Part shown: piece after piece, positions 26,475 through 34,959 of the stretch
Position numbering within the stretch: the stretch's first letter is position 1
Layout of the letters: the number at the start of each line of letters is the position of its first letter
Source: Solirubrobacter sp963736505
GTDB lineage: Bacteria > Actinomycetota > Thermoleophilia > Solirubrobacterales > Solirubrobacteraceae
Assembly (NCBI GenBank): GCA_963736505.1
Contig: CAVTOZ010000005.1
Span: 248,001-312,000, forward strand
Reading direction: 5' to 3'
Length of the DNA stretch: 64,000 nucleotides
The notes under the pieces: model-generated
Databases searched by the model: none
The model's input: only the letters and a program-made list of their open reading frames with translations
Told to the model about the DNA's origin: nothing
Translations under genes and position numbers: made by a program

Positions 26475-27452
26475 TCAGGCCGCAAGGGGGGCAAGAGCGC
26501 CCAGCACGGCGCGCTGCTCGGTGAGCGTCTCGGCCCGCTGGAGCGCGTCCTGCATCGGCTTGGATCCGCCCAGCCGCTCGATGTACCACGGGTGGAACTT
26601 GCGCAGGTAGCGCGCGGCGCGCTCCGGCCCTAGATGCTCCTCCGCCCGGTCGATCACCCATGACCATTCGGTGAGTACCTCGTCGGGGCTCGGATCGCCC
26701 GGCCGCGTGCCGAGCACCTGCTCGAACAGCCACGGATTGCCGAGCGCGCCGCGCGCGAGCATGACCGCGGCGCAGCCGGTGTGCTCGAACACCCACTGGA
26801 TGTGCTCGGCGCCTTCCATCCCGCCCGACACGATCACCGGGACCGGGAGCTCGTCGACGAGCCGCTTTGCCAGCTCGTAGTCCGGCGTGCCCTTGTGGCG
26901 CACGGCCGCCGAGCGGGGGTGGAACGTGATCCCGGCGACTCCGGCCTCGTGCACGAGCCGCTGCGCCAGCTCGAGCCCTTCGACGCCGCCGGGCTTCATC
27001 GCCGCGCGCAGCTTGACGGTGACCGGCAGGCCGGAGCCCTCGCGGGCGGCCTTGGCGACCGCGACCGCCGTGTCCGGGTCCTTCAGCAGCGCGGCGCCGG
27101 CGCCGGTCTTGGTCACCTTCGGGACCGGGCAGCCCATGTTGAGGTCGAGGATGTCGGCGCCGATCCTCGCGACCTGCGCGGCCGCGGAGCGCATGATCTC
27201 CGGGTCCTGGCCGAACAGCTGCATCGACACCGGCCCCTCCTGCGGGTGGATCACGAGCAGCTCGTCGAGCGTCTTGCGGTTCTCATAGTGGATCGCGAAC
27301 GAGCTGATCATCTCGCTGACCGCGAGGCCGGCGCCGTAGCGCTTGGCCTGCAGGCGCACGAACCAGTTGCCGATGCCGGCGAGCGGGGCCAGGACCACCC
27401 GGTTCGGGAGCTGGACTCCGCCTAGGGACCATTCGTCGCGCAGGGAACGCAC
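26475..27452 (-). CDS. tRNA-dihydrouridine synthase, DusB-like
   Basis: 325 aa flavoprotein that reduces specific tRNA uridines to dihydrouridine with FMN and NADPH. TIM-barrel motifs: LAPLAGIGNWFVR at the start, the catalytic cysteine in LDLNMGCPVPKV, lysine-bearing TVKLRAAMKPGG, ITFHPRSAAVRHKG and VIVSGGMEG at the phosphate site. The start is a GTG at 27452. Upstream of it is the 227-bp inverted-repeat element, so 5' leader sequence for dus is partly supplied by that element. The same coaX/fol-dus neighbourhood occurs in Bacillus. Confidence 0.92.
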   Translation of the reverse strand: MRSLRDEWSLGGVQLPNRVVLAPLAGIGNWFVRLQAKRYGAGLAVSEMISSFAIHYENRKTLDELLVIHPQEGPVSMQLFGQDPEIMRSAAAQVARIGADILDLNMGCPVPKVTKTGAGAALLKDPDTAVAVAKAAREGSGLPVTVKLRAAMKPGGVEGLELAQRLVHEAGVAGITFHPRSAAVRHKGTPDYELAKRLVDELPVPVIVSGGMEGAEHIQWVFEHTGCAAVMLARGALGNPWLFEQVLGTRPGDPSPDEVLTEWSWVIDRAEEHLGPERAARYLRKFHPWYIERLGGSKPMQDALQRAETLTEQRAVLGALAPLAA

Positions 27453-27467
27453 GCGTCTCAGGGTAGG

Positions 27468-27694
27468 CGAACGTCAACTGCGCTGGTAAGGGAGGCGGGG
27501 TCCCAGAACCGATCACCGGGTTCGGCGCGGCGATCACAAGCGATCACCGTCGCGCGCGGTGTCCGGGGGGGTGCCCTACGAAAGCGTCCTGTGAGGACGC
27601 TTTCGTGACGCACCCCCTCGGCGCGGTGATCGTTTCCGCCTCGCGACCCGCGAGGCAAACTGACCCGCCCCCTCACCAGCGCAGTTGACGTTCG
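27468..27694. mobile_element. MITE-like element, copy 1 (with hairpin core)
   Basis: 227 bp bounded by inverted repeats: the 20 outer bases CGAACGTCAACTGCGCTGGT are identical at both ends and similarity continues through an AGGG(A)GGCGGG stretch. It fills the whole gap between the coaX stop (27695) and dus. Its core (about 27566-27617) is a GGGGGTG...CACCCCC hairpin with a perfect 10-bp inner stem (AAAGCGTCCT/AGGACGCTTT), the same family as H1-H3 near 12.7 kb. It has no coding capacity. Copy 2 at 50822-51058 is the same element in opposite orientation with a different core. No clear target-site duplication is visible. Confidence 0.8.
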
Positions 27695-28462
27695 TCACGA
27701 CTCCTGGTTGCGCTCCCAGATCAGCTTCAAGCCCTTCAACGTCAGAAGGTCGTCCATCTCGTCGATCGTCGAGCAGTGCGGGACGACCGCGCCCGCCAGC
27801 CCGCCGGTGGCGATCGTACGGAACTCCCCCAGCTCCGCGTGCAGGCGCCCGACGAGCCCGTCGACCATCCCCGCGAAGCCGTACAGGACGCCCGCCCGGA
27901 TCGCGTCGACCGTCGACTTGCCGATCAGCGCCCTCGGCGGCGTCAGGTCGATCTTCGGCAGCGCCGCGGCGCGCTCGGACAGCGCCTCGAGCGAGATCTC
28001 GACGCCCGGGAAGATGACGCCGCCGAGGTACTCCCCCGCTTCGGAGACGACGTCGTGCGTGACCGCCGTGCCGAAGTCCACGACCACGCAGGCGCCGCCG
28101 ACCCGGTCGAAGCCGGCGACGGCGTTGACGAGCCGGTCGGGGCCGATCTCGCGCGGGTTGTCGTAGCGGATCGGCATGCCGGTCTTCAGCCCCGGCCCGA
28201 CCAGCGGCATCTCGTGCCCGAGGTAGCGGCGCGCCATCGCGGTCCACTCCGGCCGCAGCTGCGGCACCGTCGAGGACACGATCGAGGCGTCGATGTCGCC
28301 GAACGCGAGCCCGCGCAGGGCGAGCAGGTTGCGCAGGGCGGCGCCGAGCTCGTCGGCGGTCGAGTCGCGCACGGTCGCGAAGCGCCAGTGCTCGATCAGC
28401 TCGGCGCCGTCGTAGGTGCCGAGGTGGGTCTGCGTGTTGCCGACGTCGACGACGAGGAGCAT
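27695..28462 (-). CDS. coaX: Type III pantothenate kinase
   Basis: 255 aa. It phosphorylates pantothenate, the first step of coenzyme A synthesis, and needs a monovalent cation. ASKHA-fold motifs: LLVVDVGNTQTHLG (phosphate 1), GPDRLVNAVAG, VVVDFGTAVTHDV and GGVIFPGVEISLEAL. Its start follows the folK stop by only 6 bases on the minus strand, so it is read with the folate genes. The inverted-repeat element begins immediately after its stop codon. Confidence 0.95.
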   Translation of the reverse strand: MLLVVDVGNTQTHLGTYDGAELIEHWRFATVRDSTADELGAALRNLLALRGLAFGDIDASIVSSTVPQLRPEWTAMARRYLGHEMPLVGPGLKTGMPIRYDNPREIGPDRLVNAVAGFDRVGGACVVVDFGTAVTHDVVSEAGEYLGGVIFPGVEISLEALSERAAALPKIDLTPPRALIGKSTVDAIRAGVLYGFAGMVDGLVGRLHAELGEFRTIATGGLAGAVVPHCSTIDEMDDLLTLKGLKLIWERNQES

Positions 28463-28468
28463 GGCGCG

Positions 28469-28987
28469 TCAGGGTCCCACGTCGAGCGGGAGGCCGGCGC
28501 GCCGGACCTGCTGGCCCGTCAGCTTCGCCAGCGCGTCCGCGGCCGGGCCGACGCCCGGGACGACGAGCCGCGGCGCGAGCTCGAGCAGCGGCTCGAGCAC
28601 GAACCGGCGCGACGTGACCTCGCGGTGCGGGAGGGTGAGCCGCTCGGACGCGTACTCGCGGTCGCCCAGCAGCAGCAGGTCGACGTCGATCGGCCGCGGC
28701 CCGTGGAGCACGTAGCCGTCCTCGCCCGCGAGCGTGCGGCCGAGCGCCTTCTCGACCGCCTTGCACGCGTCGAGCAGCGCCTCCGGCCCGAGCGACGTCT
28801 CGACGCGCACGACCGCGTTGAGGAACGCGCGCTGGTCGAGCACCTCGCCGACCGGCTCGGTCTCGTAGACGGCCGAGGACGCGAGCACGTCGACGCCGTG
28901 CACGAACAGCAGCTCGACGGCCGCCTGCAGGTTCTGCCGCCGGTCGCCGGCGTTCGAGCCCAGCCCCAGGTATCCGATCTCGTTCAT
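28469..28987 (-). CDS. folK: 2-amino-4-hydroxy-6-hydroxymethyldihydropteridine pyrophosphokinase
   Basis: 172 aa, standard HPPK. It transfers pyrophosphate from ATP to hydroxymethyl-dihydropterin before FolP acts. Signature blocks: YLGLGSNAGDRRQNL, FLNAVVRVETSL, and the Mg-binding RPIDVDLLLLG, followed by LTLPHREVTSRRFVL. Its ATG overlaps the stop of the upstream MMPL transporter gene by 4 bp, which shows that the transporter is inside the folate operon rather than merely next to it. Confidence 0.95.
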   Translation of the reverse strand: MNEIGYLGLGSNAGDRRQNLQAAVELLFVHGVDVLASSAVYETEPVGEVLDQRAFLNAVVRVETSLGPEALLDACKAVEKALGRTLAGEDGYVLHGPRPIDVDLLLLGDREYASERLTLPHREVTSRRFVLEPLLELAPRLVVPGVGPAADALAKLTGQQVRRAGLPLDVGP

Positions 28988-31062
28988 GCCGTCACCCCCA
29001 CGCGCTTATACAGCCGCACCAGCGGGCGCGGGGCCCACCAGTTCCAGTCGCCCAGCAGCCGCATCAGCGCGGGCACCAGCAGCGCGCGCACGATCGTGGC
29101 GTCGATCAGCACGGCGACCGCCGTGCCGAAGCCGAGCTGCTTGATGAAGACGATGTTCGACGTCACGAAGCAGCCGATCGCGATCATCATCAGCGCCGCC
29201 GCGAACGTCACGATCCGGCCGGTGCGCTGGAGCCCGAGCGCGACCGCCTCCTCATTCGGCAGCCCCTCGTCGTGCAGCTCCTTGATCCGCCCGAGCAGGA
29301 ACACGCCGTAGTCGGTCGAGAGCCCGAACGCGACCGCGAACAGCAGCACCGGCTGCGAGGACTCGATCGCGTGCTGGCTGGTGAAGCCGAGCAGCCCCTC
29401 GAGGTGCCCGTCCTGGAAGACGAGCACGAGCACCCCGAACGCCGCGCTCAGCGTCAGCAGGTTCATGATCAGCGCCTTGACCGGGAGCACGACCGAGCCG
29501 GTCATCAGGAACAGGATGATCAGCGTCGTCGTGCACAGGATCGCGAGGCCGAGCGGGAGGTGGTCGCGCAGCGACTTCTGCTGGTCCAGGAACGACGCCG
29601 TCTGCCCGCCTACGGCCACGGGAAACGGGGCGTGGACGGCACGCATCTCGCGCACGAAGGCCTTCGCGGGGTCGCCGAGCGCCGGCCCCGGGGCGATCAT
29701 GTCGAGCCGGAAGCCGCCGCCCCGCAGCGGCGTCACGCGCGCGGGAGCGGGCAGCGCCTTCGCGTAGCGGTCTACGGCCGCGCGCGGCCCGCGCGCGGCC
29801 ACGAAGACGGGCGACGCCTCGGTCGGCGGGAACTCGGTCCGCAGCGCGTCGTCGACCACGCGCGCCGACTTGTCCTTCGGCAGCACCGACGCGTCGACGC
29901 CCGTGAAGCGGATGCCGGTGAACGGCAGCCCGAGCGCGATCAGCAGCAGCGACGCGAACGTCGCGACCGGCACCGGCCGGCGCATCACCCAGCGCGAGTG
30001 GCGGTACCAGAAGCCGCTGCGCTCGGCGAGCGCCTCGCGCTGGATCGCGTCCTTCCAGCGCTTCGGCCCGCCGGCGTTCACGCGCTCGCCGAGGGCGCCG
30101 AGCAGCGCGGGCAGCAGCGTCAGCGACACGCCCGCGGCGATCAGCGCGCACAGGCTCCCGCCCACGCCCATCGAGTACAGGAAGCGCTGGCGGAAGATCA
30201 TCAGCGCGGCGAGCGCGGCGGCCACGGTGACGCCGGAGAACGCGACCGTGCGGCCGGCGGACTTCAGCGTCGCCGCCAGCGCCGCCTCGCGCCCGGCGCC
30301 GCGGGCCAGCTCCTCGCGGAAGCGGCTGACCATGAACAGCGAGTAGTCGATCGCGAGCCCCAACCCGATGCCGTTGATCAGGTTCAGCGCGTAGATCGAC
30401 ATGGGATTGACCTGGTTGACCACGCGGATGCAGAGGAAGCTCACGAGGATCGTCGTCGCGCCGACGGCGAGCGGCAGCAGCGCGGAGATCGCGCTGCGGA
30501 ACACGATCAGGCTGAGCAGGAACAGGATCGGGAACGCGATCAGCTCCGCGCGCGCGATGTCCTCGCTGACCTGGTCGCCGACCTGCGGCGCGGCGAACGC
30601 GACGCCCCCGAGCGCGACGTAGGGCAGCTTCCCGAGCCGCTGCTCGATGAAGTCGGTCCCGGTGCCGCCCGGCGACTTGAACGACGCCAGCAGGTAGGTC
30701 GAGCGGCCGTCCTTGGAGACGAGGCGGCGATCGCCGCCCGGCTTGTAGCGCACGACCGCCGCGAGGCGGGGATCGTGCAACGCGCTCGCCACCGTGTCGA
30801 TCCGCCGTTGCGCCGCGGGCGAGTCGGCCGGCACGCCGAGCCGGACGAGCACGACGATGCCCGGCGCCGCCGTCACGCCCGTCGCGTCGGCGATCCGCTC
30901 GCGCGCCTGGACCGCCTCGGCGTGCGGGTCGTCGAAGTCGTTGTCGGATCCGAGCTCCCCGAACACCGGCAGCGCGAAGATCGCCGCCAGCGCGAACACC
31001 GCCGCGTAGGCGACCAGGATCCGCCGCCGGCGGCGGAAGATCACTCGTCCTGAGAGGCCCAT
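28984..31062 (-). CDS. MMPL/RND family transporter
   Basis: 692 aa from the ATG at 31062; ATG 31074 is an alternative, and the longer open frame lies inside tetR. The MMPL plan is clear: one N-terminal helix (RILVAYAAVFALAAIFALPV), an external domain, five helices with the GLGLAIDYSLFMVSRFREE signature, then the same arrangement repeated (ALSTDYGVF-like: FGLSTDYGVFLLGRIKE). These proteins export lipids or drugs using the proton gradient. It overlaps tetR by about 22 bp and folK by 4 bp. The TetR protein presumably controls it. Confidence 0.9.
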   Translation of the reverse strand: MGLSGRVIFRRRRRILVAYAAVFALAAIFALPVFGELGSDNDFDDPHAEAVQARERIADATGVTAAPGIVVLVRLGVPADSPAAQRRIDTVASALHDPRLAAVVRYKPGGDRRLVSKDGRSTYLLASFKSPGGTGTDFIEQRLGKLPYVALGGVAFAAPQVGDQVSEDIARAELIAFPILFLLSLIVFRSAISALLPLAVGATTILVSFLCIRVVNQVNPMSIYALNLINGIGLGLAIDYSLFMVSRFREELARGAGREAALAATLKSAGRTVAFSGVTVAAALAALMIFRQRFLYSMGVGGSLCALIAAGVSLTLLPALLGALGERVNAGGPKRWKDAIQREALAERSGFWYRHSRWVMRRPVPVATFASLLLIALGLPFTGIRFTGVDASVLPKDKSARVVDDALRTEFPPTEASPVFVAARGPRAAVDRYAKALPAPARVTPLRGGGFRLDMIAPGPALGDPAKAFVREMRAVHAPFPVAVGGQTASFLDQQKSLRDHLPLGLAILCTTTLIILFLMTGSVVLPVKALIMNLLTLSAAFGVLVLVFQDGHLEGLLGFTSQHAIESSQPVLLFAVAFGLSTDYGVFLLGRIKELHDEGLPNEEAVALGLQRTGRIVTFAAALMMIAIGCFVTSNIVFIKQLGFGTAVAVLIDATIVRALLVPALMRLLGDWNWWAPRPLVRLYKRVGVTA

Positions 31063-31583
31063 GCGGTCGCCCATTCGTCCTGGCCGGCGATCTCGCGCAG
31101 GTCCATCGCGGCGACCAGGTTCAGCAGCATCCCGTAGGCGAAGAAGTCCCAGGTCTGCTCCAGCGGGATGCCCGCCAGGCCGGCGACCTTGCGCACGAGC
31201 TCGCCGTAGCCGGAGCGGACCGCCTCCTGGAACTGCGGATCCGACGCGACCGCGTAGGACTGCATCTGGAAGCGCAGCGCGGTCCGGTCGCGCAGCAGCT
31301 TCTCCTCGTAGGCCTTGCCCATCGCGTGCAGCCGCTCCTCCGGCGCCACGCCTTCGACCGCCTCCTCGAACACGCGCCCGACGATCGCGTAGCAATGCTC
31401 GACGCAGGCGAGGAACAGCTCGCGCTTGGTCCGGAACAGGCGGAACAGGTACGGCTGCGAGATCCCGCCCTCGCGCGCGATCGCCTCGGTCGAGGTGCCG
31501 TGGAACCCGCCCTCGGCGAAGTGCCGGAACGCGATCCCGACGATCTCCTCGCGACGGTCCTCGGCGGAGCGGCGGGGTGCCAT
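31041..31583 (-). CDS. TetR family transcriptional regulator
   Basis: 180 aa. N-terminal helix-turn-helix: RREEIVGIAFRHFAEGGF, then TSTEAIAREGGISQPYLFRL; the C-terminal ligand-binding half is all-helical and unrecognisable. The gene lies 20 bases after folB and its end overlaps the MMPL gene, so regulator and transporter form an inserted module. A likely local repressor of the transporter; the short folB-tetR gap leaves little room for an operator, so autoregulation may act on the promoter of the whole operon. Confidence 0.88.
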   Translation of the reverse strand: MAPRRSAEDRREEIVGIAFRHFAEGGFHGTSTEAIAREGGISQPYLFRLFRTKRELFLACVEHCYAIVGRVFEEAVEGVAPEERLHAMGKAYEEKLLRDRTALRFQMQSYAVASDPQFQEAVRSGYGELVRKVAGLAGIPLEQTWDFFAYGMLLNLVAAMDLREIAGQDEWATAWASQDE

Positions 31584-31603
31584 GAGCTACATGTTAGTGA
31601 GTA

Positions 31604-32044
31604 CTAACGCTCTTCGCGCCACAGCTCGACCGAGACCTCCTCGACCGGCAGCGGGATCGGCGGCTCGGGCTTGGATGCCTTGACCGTCACGCTCTCGGCG
31701 CCGAACTGGGAGGAGAGGCGCTCGGCGATGACCGAGACGAGCCGCTCGAGCGTGCGGTAGGAGCGCGCCTGGGCGATCAGCGCGATCACCTGGCAGACCT
31801 CGCCGTAGTCGACGGTGTCCTCGACGCGGTCGGTGATCAGCGCGTCCGGCTCGCCGATGTCGAAGCGCACGTCGAGCACGAGCCGCTGCCCGATCTCGCG
31901 CTCGGCCGCGGTGACGCCGTGGTGGGTGTAGAGCGACAGTCCGACGATCTCGACGGTGACCCCGATCTCGGGACCCTCGTCGTCATCGTCGTCGTCGGTC
32001 AGGTCCTCGTCGTCCTCGTAGTCGTCGGACTCGTCACGGGCCAT
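31604..32044 (-). CDS. folB: Dihydroneopterin aldolase with acidic N-terminal extension
   Basis: 146 aa. The catalytic domain (about residues 28-146) cleaves dihydroneopterin to hydroxymethyl-dihydropterin: VEIVGLSLYTHHGVTAAE, VDYGEVCQVI, TLERLVSVIAERL, VTVKASKPEPPIP. The first 27 residues are strongly acidic (nearly all Asp and Glu, including six Asp in a row) and are not part of the family fold. They are encoded by the same DNA as the Thr/Arg-rich end of folP, a 46-bp overlap in a different frame. No later start codon precedes the catalytic domain, so the extension is probably real. Confidence 0.92.
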   Translation of the reverse strand: MARDESDDYEDDEDLTDDDDDDEGPEIGVTVEIVGLSLYTHHGVTAAEREIGQRLVLDVRFDIGEPDALITDRVEDTVDYGEVCQVIALIAQARSYRTLERLVSVIAERLSSQFGAESVTVKASKPEPPIPLPVEEVSVELWREER

Positions 32045-32832
32045 TGTGTCCGCAACGTAGCATCCGCCACCGCCAGCGCATCGGCCACCGCGGCGACGTC
32101 GTGGACGCGGAAGACGGTCGCGCCGCGCTCGAGCGCGAGCACGCAGGTCGCGGTCGTGCCGTGGACGCGCTCGGTGACGTCGCGGCCCGTGATGCGGCCG
32201 AGGAACGACTTGCGGCTCGTGCCGATCACGAGCGGGCGGCCGAGCTCGGTCAGCTCGTGCAGGCGCCGCAGCAGCTCGAGGTTGTGCTCGAGCGTCTTGC
32301 CGAAGCCGATCCCGGGGTCGAGCTGGATCTTCTCCTCCGGCACGCCGGCGCGGACGGCGAACTCCATCCGCTCGCTCAGGAACGCCTTCACGTCGTCGAC
32401 GACGTCGGCATAGCGCGGGTCGCGCTGCATCGTGCGCGGCTCGCCGAGCATGTGCATCAGGCAGCAGTCGAGCCCGCGGTCGGCGACGAAGCCGGCGAGG
32501 TCGGGATCGTTGCGGAACGCCGTCACGTCGTTGACGTAGGTCGCGCCCGCCTCCACGGCGGCCTGCGCGACCGGCAGCTTCATCGTGTCGATCGAGATCC
32601 GCGCGCCGACGCCCGCGAGGCCCTCGATGACCGGGACGACGCGGTGCAGCTCCTCCTCGACCGGGACCGGCTCGGCGCCGGGGCGGGTGGACTCGCCGCC
32701 GACGTCGAGGATCCGCGCGCCCTCCGCGGCCAGGCGGCGGGCGTGCGCGACGGCGGCGGCCGGGTCGTCGAACGCCCCGCCGTCGGAGAAGGAGTCCGGC
32801 GTGACGTTGACCACGCCCATGATCTCGTACAC
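31999..32832 (-). CDS. folP: Dihydropteroate synthase
   Basis: 277 aa. It joins para-aminobenzoate to the pterin diphosphate and is the sulfonamide target. TIM-barrel motifs: IMGVVNVTPDSFSDGG, LDVGGESTRPGA, ISIDTMK, YVNDVTAFRND, LDPGIGFGKTLEHN and a C-terminal RVHDVAAVADAL. GTG start at 32832. The last 15 residues become Thr/Arg-rich (PTTTRTTRT) where the gene overlaps folB in another frame. It follows the GGDEF gene by 3 bases. Confidence 0.95.
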   Translation of the reverse strand: MYEIMGVVNVTPDSFSDGGAFDDPAAAVAHARRLAAEGARILDVGGESTRPGAEPVPVEEELHRVVPVIEGLAGVGARISIDTMKLPVAQAAVEAGATYVNDVTAFRNDPDLAGFVADRGLDCCLMHMLGEPRTMQRDPRYADVVDDVKAFLSERMEFAVRAGVPEEKIQLDPGIGFGKTLEHNLELLRRLHELTELGRPLVIGTSRKSFLGRITGRDVTERVHGTTATCVLALERGATVFRVHDVAAVADALAVADATLRTQWPVTSPTTTRTTRT

Positions 32833-32835
32833 GTC

Positions 32836-34314
32836 CTAGACGCTAGCGGTGATGCTCCTGCGCTTGGCGGCGTACATGCCGCGGTCGGCGCCGCGCAGCA
32901 GCGACTCGGGCGTCGCGTCGGCGGCGCGCGCCAGGTGCAGGCCGACGCTCGCGGTCGCCATCACGGCGCCGCGGTCGATCTCGACCGGCTCGGCGAGCAC
33001 GAGCGCGATCCGATCGGCCACGTGGGCCGCGTCCTCGCGGTCGTCCAGGCGCGGCAGCAGGATCGCGAACTCGTCGCCGCCGAGGCGCGCGAGCGCGTCC
33101 CCGGGCCGGATGCACTGCTCCAGCCGGCGCGCCGTCGTGACCAGCACGGCGTCGCCGGCGGCATGCCCGTAGGTGTCGTTGATCGGCTTGAAGCCGTCGA
33201 GGTCGAGGTAGAGGACGGCGATCAGCTCATCGGTGCGCCGGCCCTGGTCGAGCGCCCACTGCACGCGCTCCATGAAGTAGCGGCGGTTGCCGATCCCGGT
33301 CAGGTCGTCGGTCAGCGCGTCGGCGGCCAGGTGGGCCTGCAGCGCCTCGCGCGCGGTCACGTCGTGGAACAGCAGCAGGCGCCCGGCGGCGGCCGCGCGG
33401 CCGGTCAGGTCGATGTCCTCGACCTCGAACGTGCGCTTGCCGTCGCTGCTGCGGATCACGTCGCCGTCGATCGCGCGGAGCACGGAGGCGGCGGGCCGCC
33501 CGATGGCGTCCTCGACCGGGCAGGACAGCAGCGGCTGGGCGGCGTGGTTGCAGTCGGCGATCCGGCCGCGCAGGTCGAGCACGACCATCCCGTCGCTCAT
33601 ATGCTCGACGACCGCGTCGCGGGCGATCGGGACGACGTCGAGCAGGCCCCAGCGCAGGCAGCCGAGCGAGACGGCGGTGGCGGTGACCGCGAAGGCGATC
33701 GTCGTGAGGTCGAAGCCGCCGGCGGGGATGTGGAGGATGTAGAGCGCGTTGGCGATCCACGGGGTGCCGATCGCGATCAGCACGACGAGCGACTGGCGGC
33801 GGTAGAAGCGGCGGGCCGCGGAGCGCGCCGACAGCAGCATCACCGACGCGGCGAGGATCAGCGTGTAGGCGTACAGGACGCCGAAGTAGAAGACCGCGCC
33901 GTGGCCCAGCGCGAGCACGTGCCCGGCGGGCTGGTAGGCGGCCAGGTCGGTCCAGATCAGGTGGTGGCGCTCGTTCGTCCACGCCAGCAGGATCACGGCC
34001 ACCGGCACGACCGCGAGCAGCGCGAGCCGCCCGGGGCGCGCCCAGGCGCGGCGGCCGCTGTGCTCGGCGGCGAACGCGAGGAACGCGACCGGGAGCAGGT
34101 ACACGCCGGGGTACTCGGCCTTGGCCCAGAACAGCTTGTCGGCGAGGCCGGCGGCCGCGATCTCGAGCCCGTAGCCGGCGTTCCACACGGCCACGCAGAG
34201 CAGGAAGCACATCAGCGCCAGCGCGCCCGGCGCCGTCCGCCGCCGCCACACGAACATCGCCATCCCGGCACAACTGGCCGAGACCGCCAGCAGGACGAGG
34301 CTGGTCAGGGGCAC
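32836..34314 (-). CDS. Membrane diguanylate cyclase (7TM-PAS-GGDEF)
   Basis: 492 aa from a GTG with GGAGGAGC just upstream. About seven hydrophobic segments (residues 1-220) match the histidine-kinase-type N-terminal 7TM sensor; a PAS domain follows (VEHMSDGMVVLDLRGRIADC), then GGDEF (DDLTGIGNRRYFMERV, LYLDLDGFKPINDTYGH, LARLGGDEFAILL). The catalytic motif is intact, and an RPGD inhibitory I-site lies five residues before it, so an active, feedback-controlled c-di-GMP synthase is expected. No EAL domain. It stands 3 bases upstream of folP, hence may be co-transcribed with the folate genes. Confidence 0.92.
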   Translation of the reverse strand: MPLTSLVLLAVSASCAGMAMFVWRRRTAPGALALMCFLLCVAVWNAGYGLEIAAAGLADKLFWAKAEYPGVYLLPVAFLAFAAEHSGRRAWARPGRLALLAVVPVAVILLAWTNERHHLIWTDLAAYQPAGHVLALGHGAVFYFGVLYAYTLILAASVMLLSARSAARRFYRRQSLVVLIAIGTPWIANALYILHIPAGGFDLTTIAFAVTATAVSLGCLRWGLLDVVPIARDAVVEHMSDGMVVLDLRGRIADCNHAAQPLLSCPVEDAIGRPAASVLRAIDGDVIRSSDGKRTFEVEDIDLTGRAAAAGRLLLFHDVTAREALQAHLAADALTDDLTGIGNRRYFMERVQWALDQGRRTDELIAVLYLDLDGFKPINDTYGHAAGDAVLVTTARRLEQCIRPGDALARLGGDEFAILLPRLDDREDAAHVADRIALVLAEPVEIDRGAVMATASVGLHLARAADATPESLLRGADRGMYAAKRRSITASV

Positions 34315-34384
34315 GGCGCTCCTCCGATGTGCCGGATCATGTCGCCCTCCTATCGGCCGCGACGCCCAGAACTTGAGCGCGGGT

Positions 34385-34933
34385 TCAGACCCGGCGCGGG
34401 TACGTCATCAGCGCGACGCCGCGCGCCTCCTCCGCACCCGCCTCGTAGACGTGCGGGACGTCGGCCGCGAACACCAGCAGATCGCCCGGCTCGAGCGTCA
34501 CCGGAGCGCTCAGCGGGCCGACCGTGAGCCGGCCGTGGGTGGCCACGATGTGCTCCTCGACGCCGGCCGCGTGCGGCTCGGCCTCGCGCCGCTGGCCGGC
34601 GCGCAGCGAGAACGTCAGCAGCTCGGAGAAGCCGACGCCGTGGATCCGGTCCAGCACCTTCGCACGCAGCGGCCCGGGCACGACCGGGGCGTCGCCGGCG
34701 CGCAGGTGCAGCGCGCCCGCGGACGGCTCGGACACGAGCTCGCCGAGCGAGACGCCGAGCGCGTCTGCCAGCGCGTACAGCGTCTCGACCGTCGGATTGC
34801 CGCTCGCCGTCTCCAGCCGCGACAGCGTCGCCTTCCCGACCCCGCTGTGCGCCGCCAGCGCGCCGAGCGTCAGCCCTTCGCGGGCGCGCAGGCGCTTGAC
34901 GTTCGCCGCGACGATCGCGTTCAGGTCTTGCAT
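34385..34933 (-). CDS. XRE-family regulator with cupin domain
   Basis: 182 aa from the ATG at 34933. N-terminal lambda-repressor-like helix-turn-helix (LTLGALAAHSGVGKATLSRLE), C-terminal double-stranded beta-helix cupin (EEHIVATHGRLTVGP, LEPGDLLVFAADVPHVYE). Cupin-XRE proteins such as PuuR commonly control amino-acid or polyamine catabolism and bind the metabolite in the cupin. It is divergent from the FAD oxidase with just 15 bases between start codons, and the operator-like palindrome at 34944-34959 covers the oxidase start. It therefore almost certainly controls the oxidase-aminotransferase operon and itself. Confidence 0.9.
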   Translation of the reverse strand: MQDLNAIVAANVKRLRAREGLTLGALAAHSGVGKATLSRLETASGNPTVETLYALADALGVSLGELVSEPSAGALHLRAGDAPVVPGPLRAKVLDRIHGVGFSELLTFSLRAGQRREAEPHAAGVEEHIVATHGRLTVGPLSAPVTLEPGDLLVFAADVPHVYEAGAEEARGVALMTYPRRV

Positions 34934-34943
34934 GGTACGTTTC

Positions 34944-34959
34944 GTTCCATGAATGGAAC
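34944..34959. promoter_or_regulatory. Operator palindrome GTTCCAT-GA-ATGGAAC
   Basis: Perfect 7+7 inverted repeat with a 2-base centre. The ATG of the FAD oxidase (34949) is inside it and the XRE-cupin start is 11 bases away. A repressor here would block both promoters, and transcripts starting nearby would be leaderless or almost so. The binding protein is inferred from position. Confidence 0.7.
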
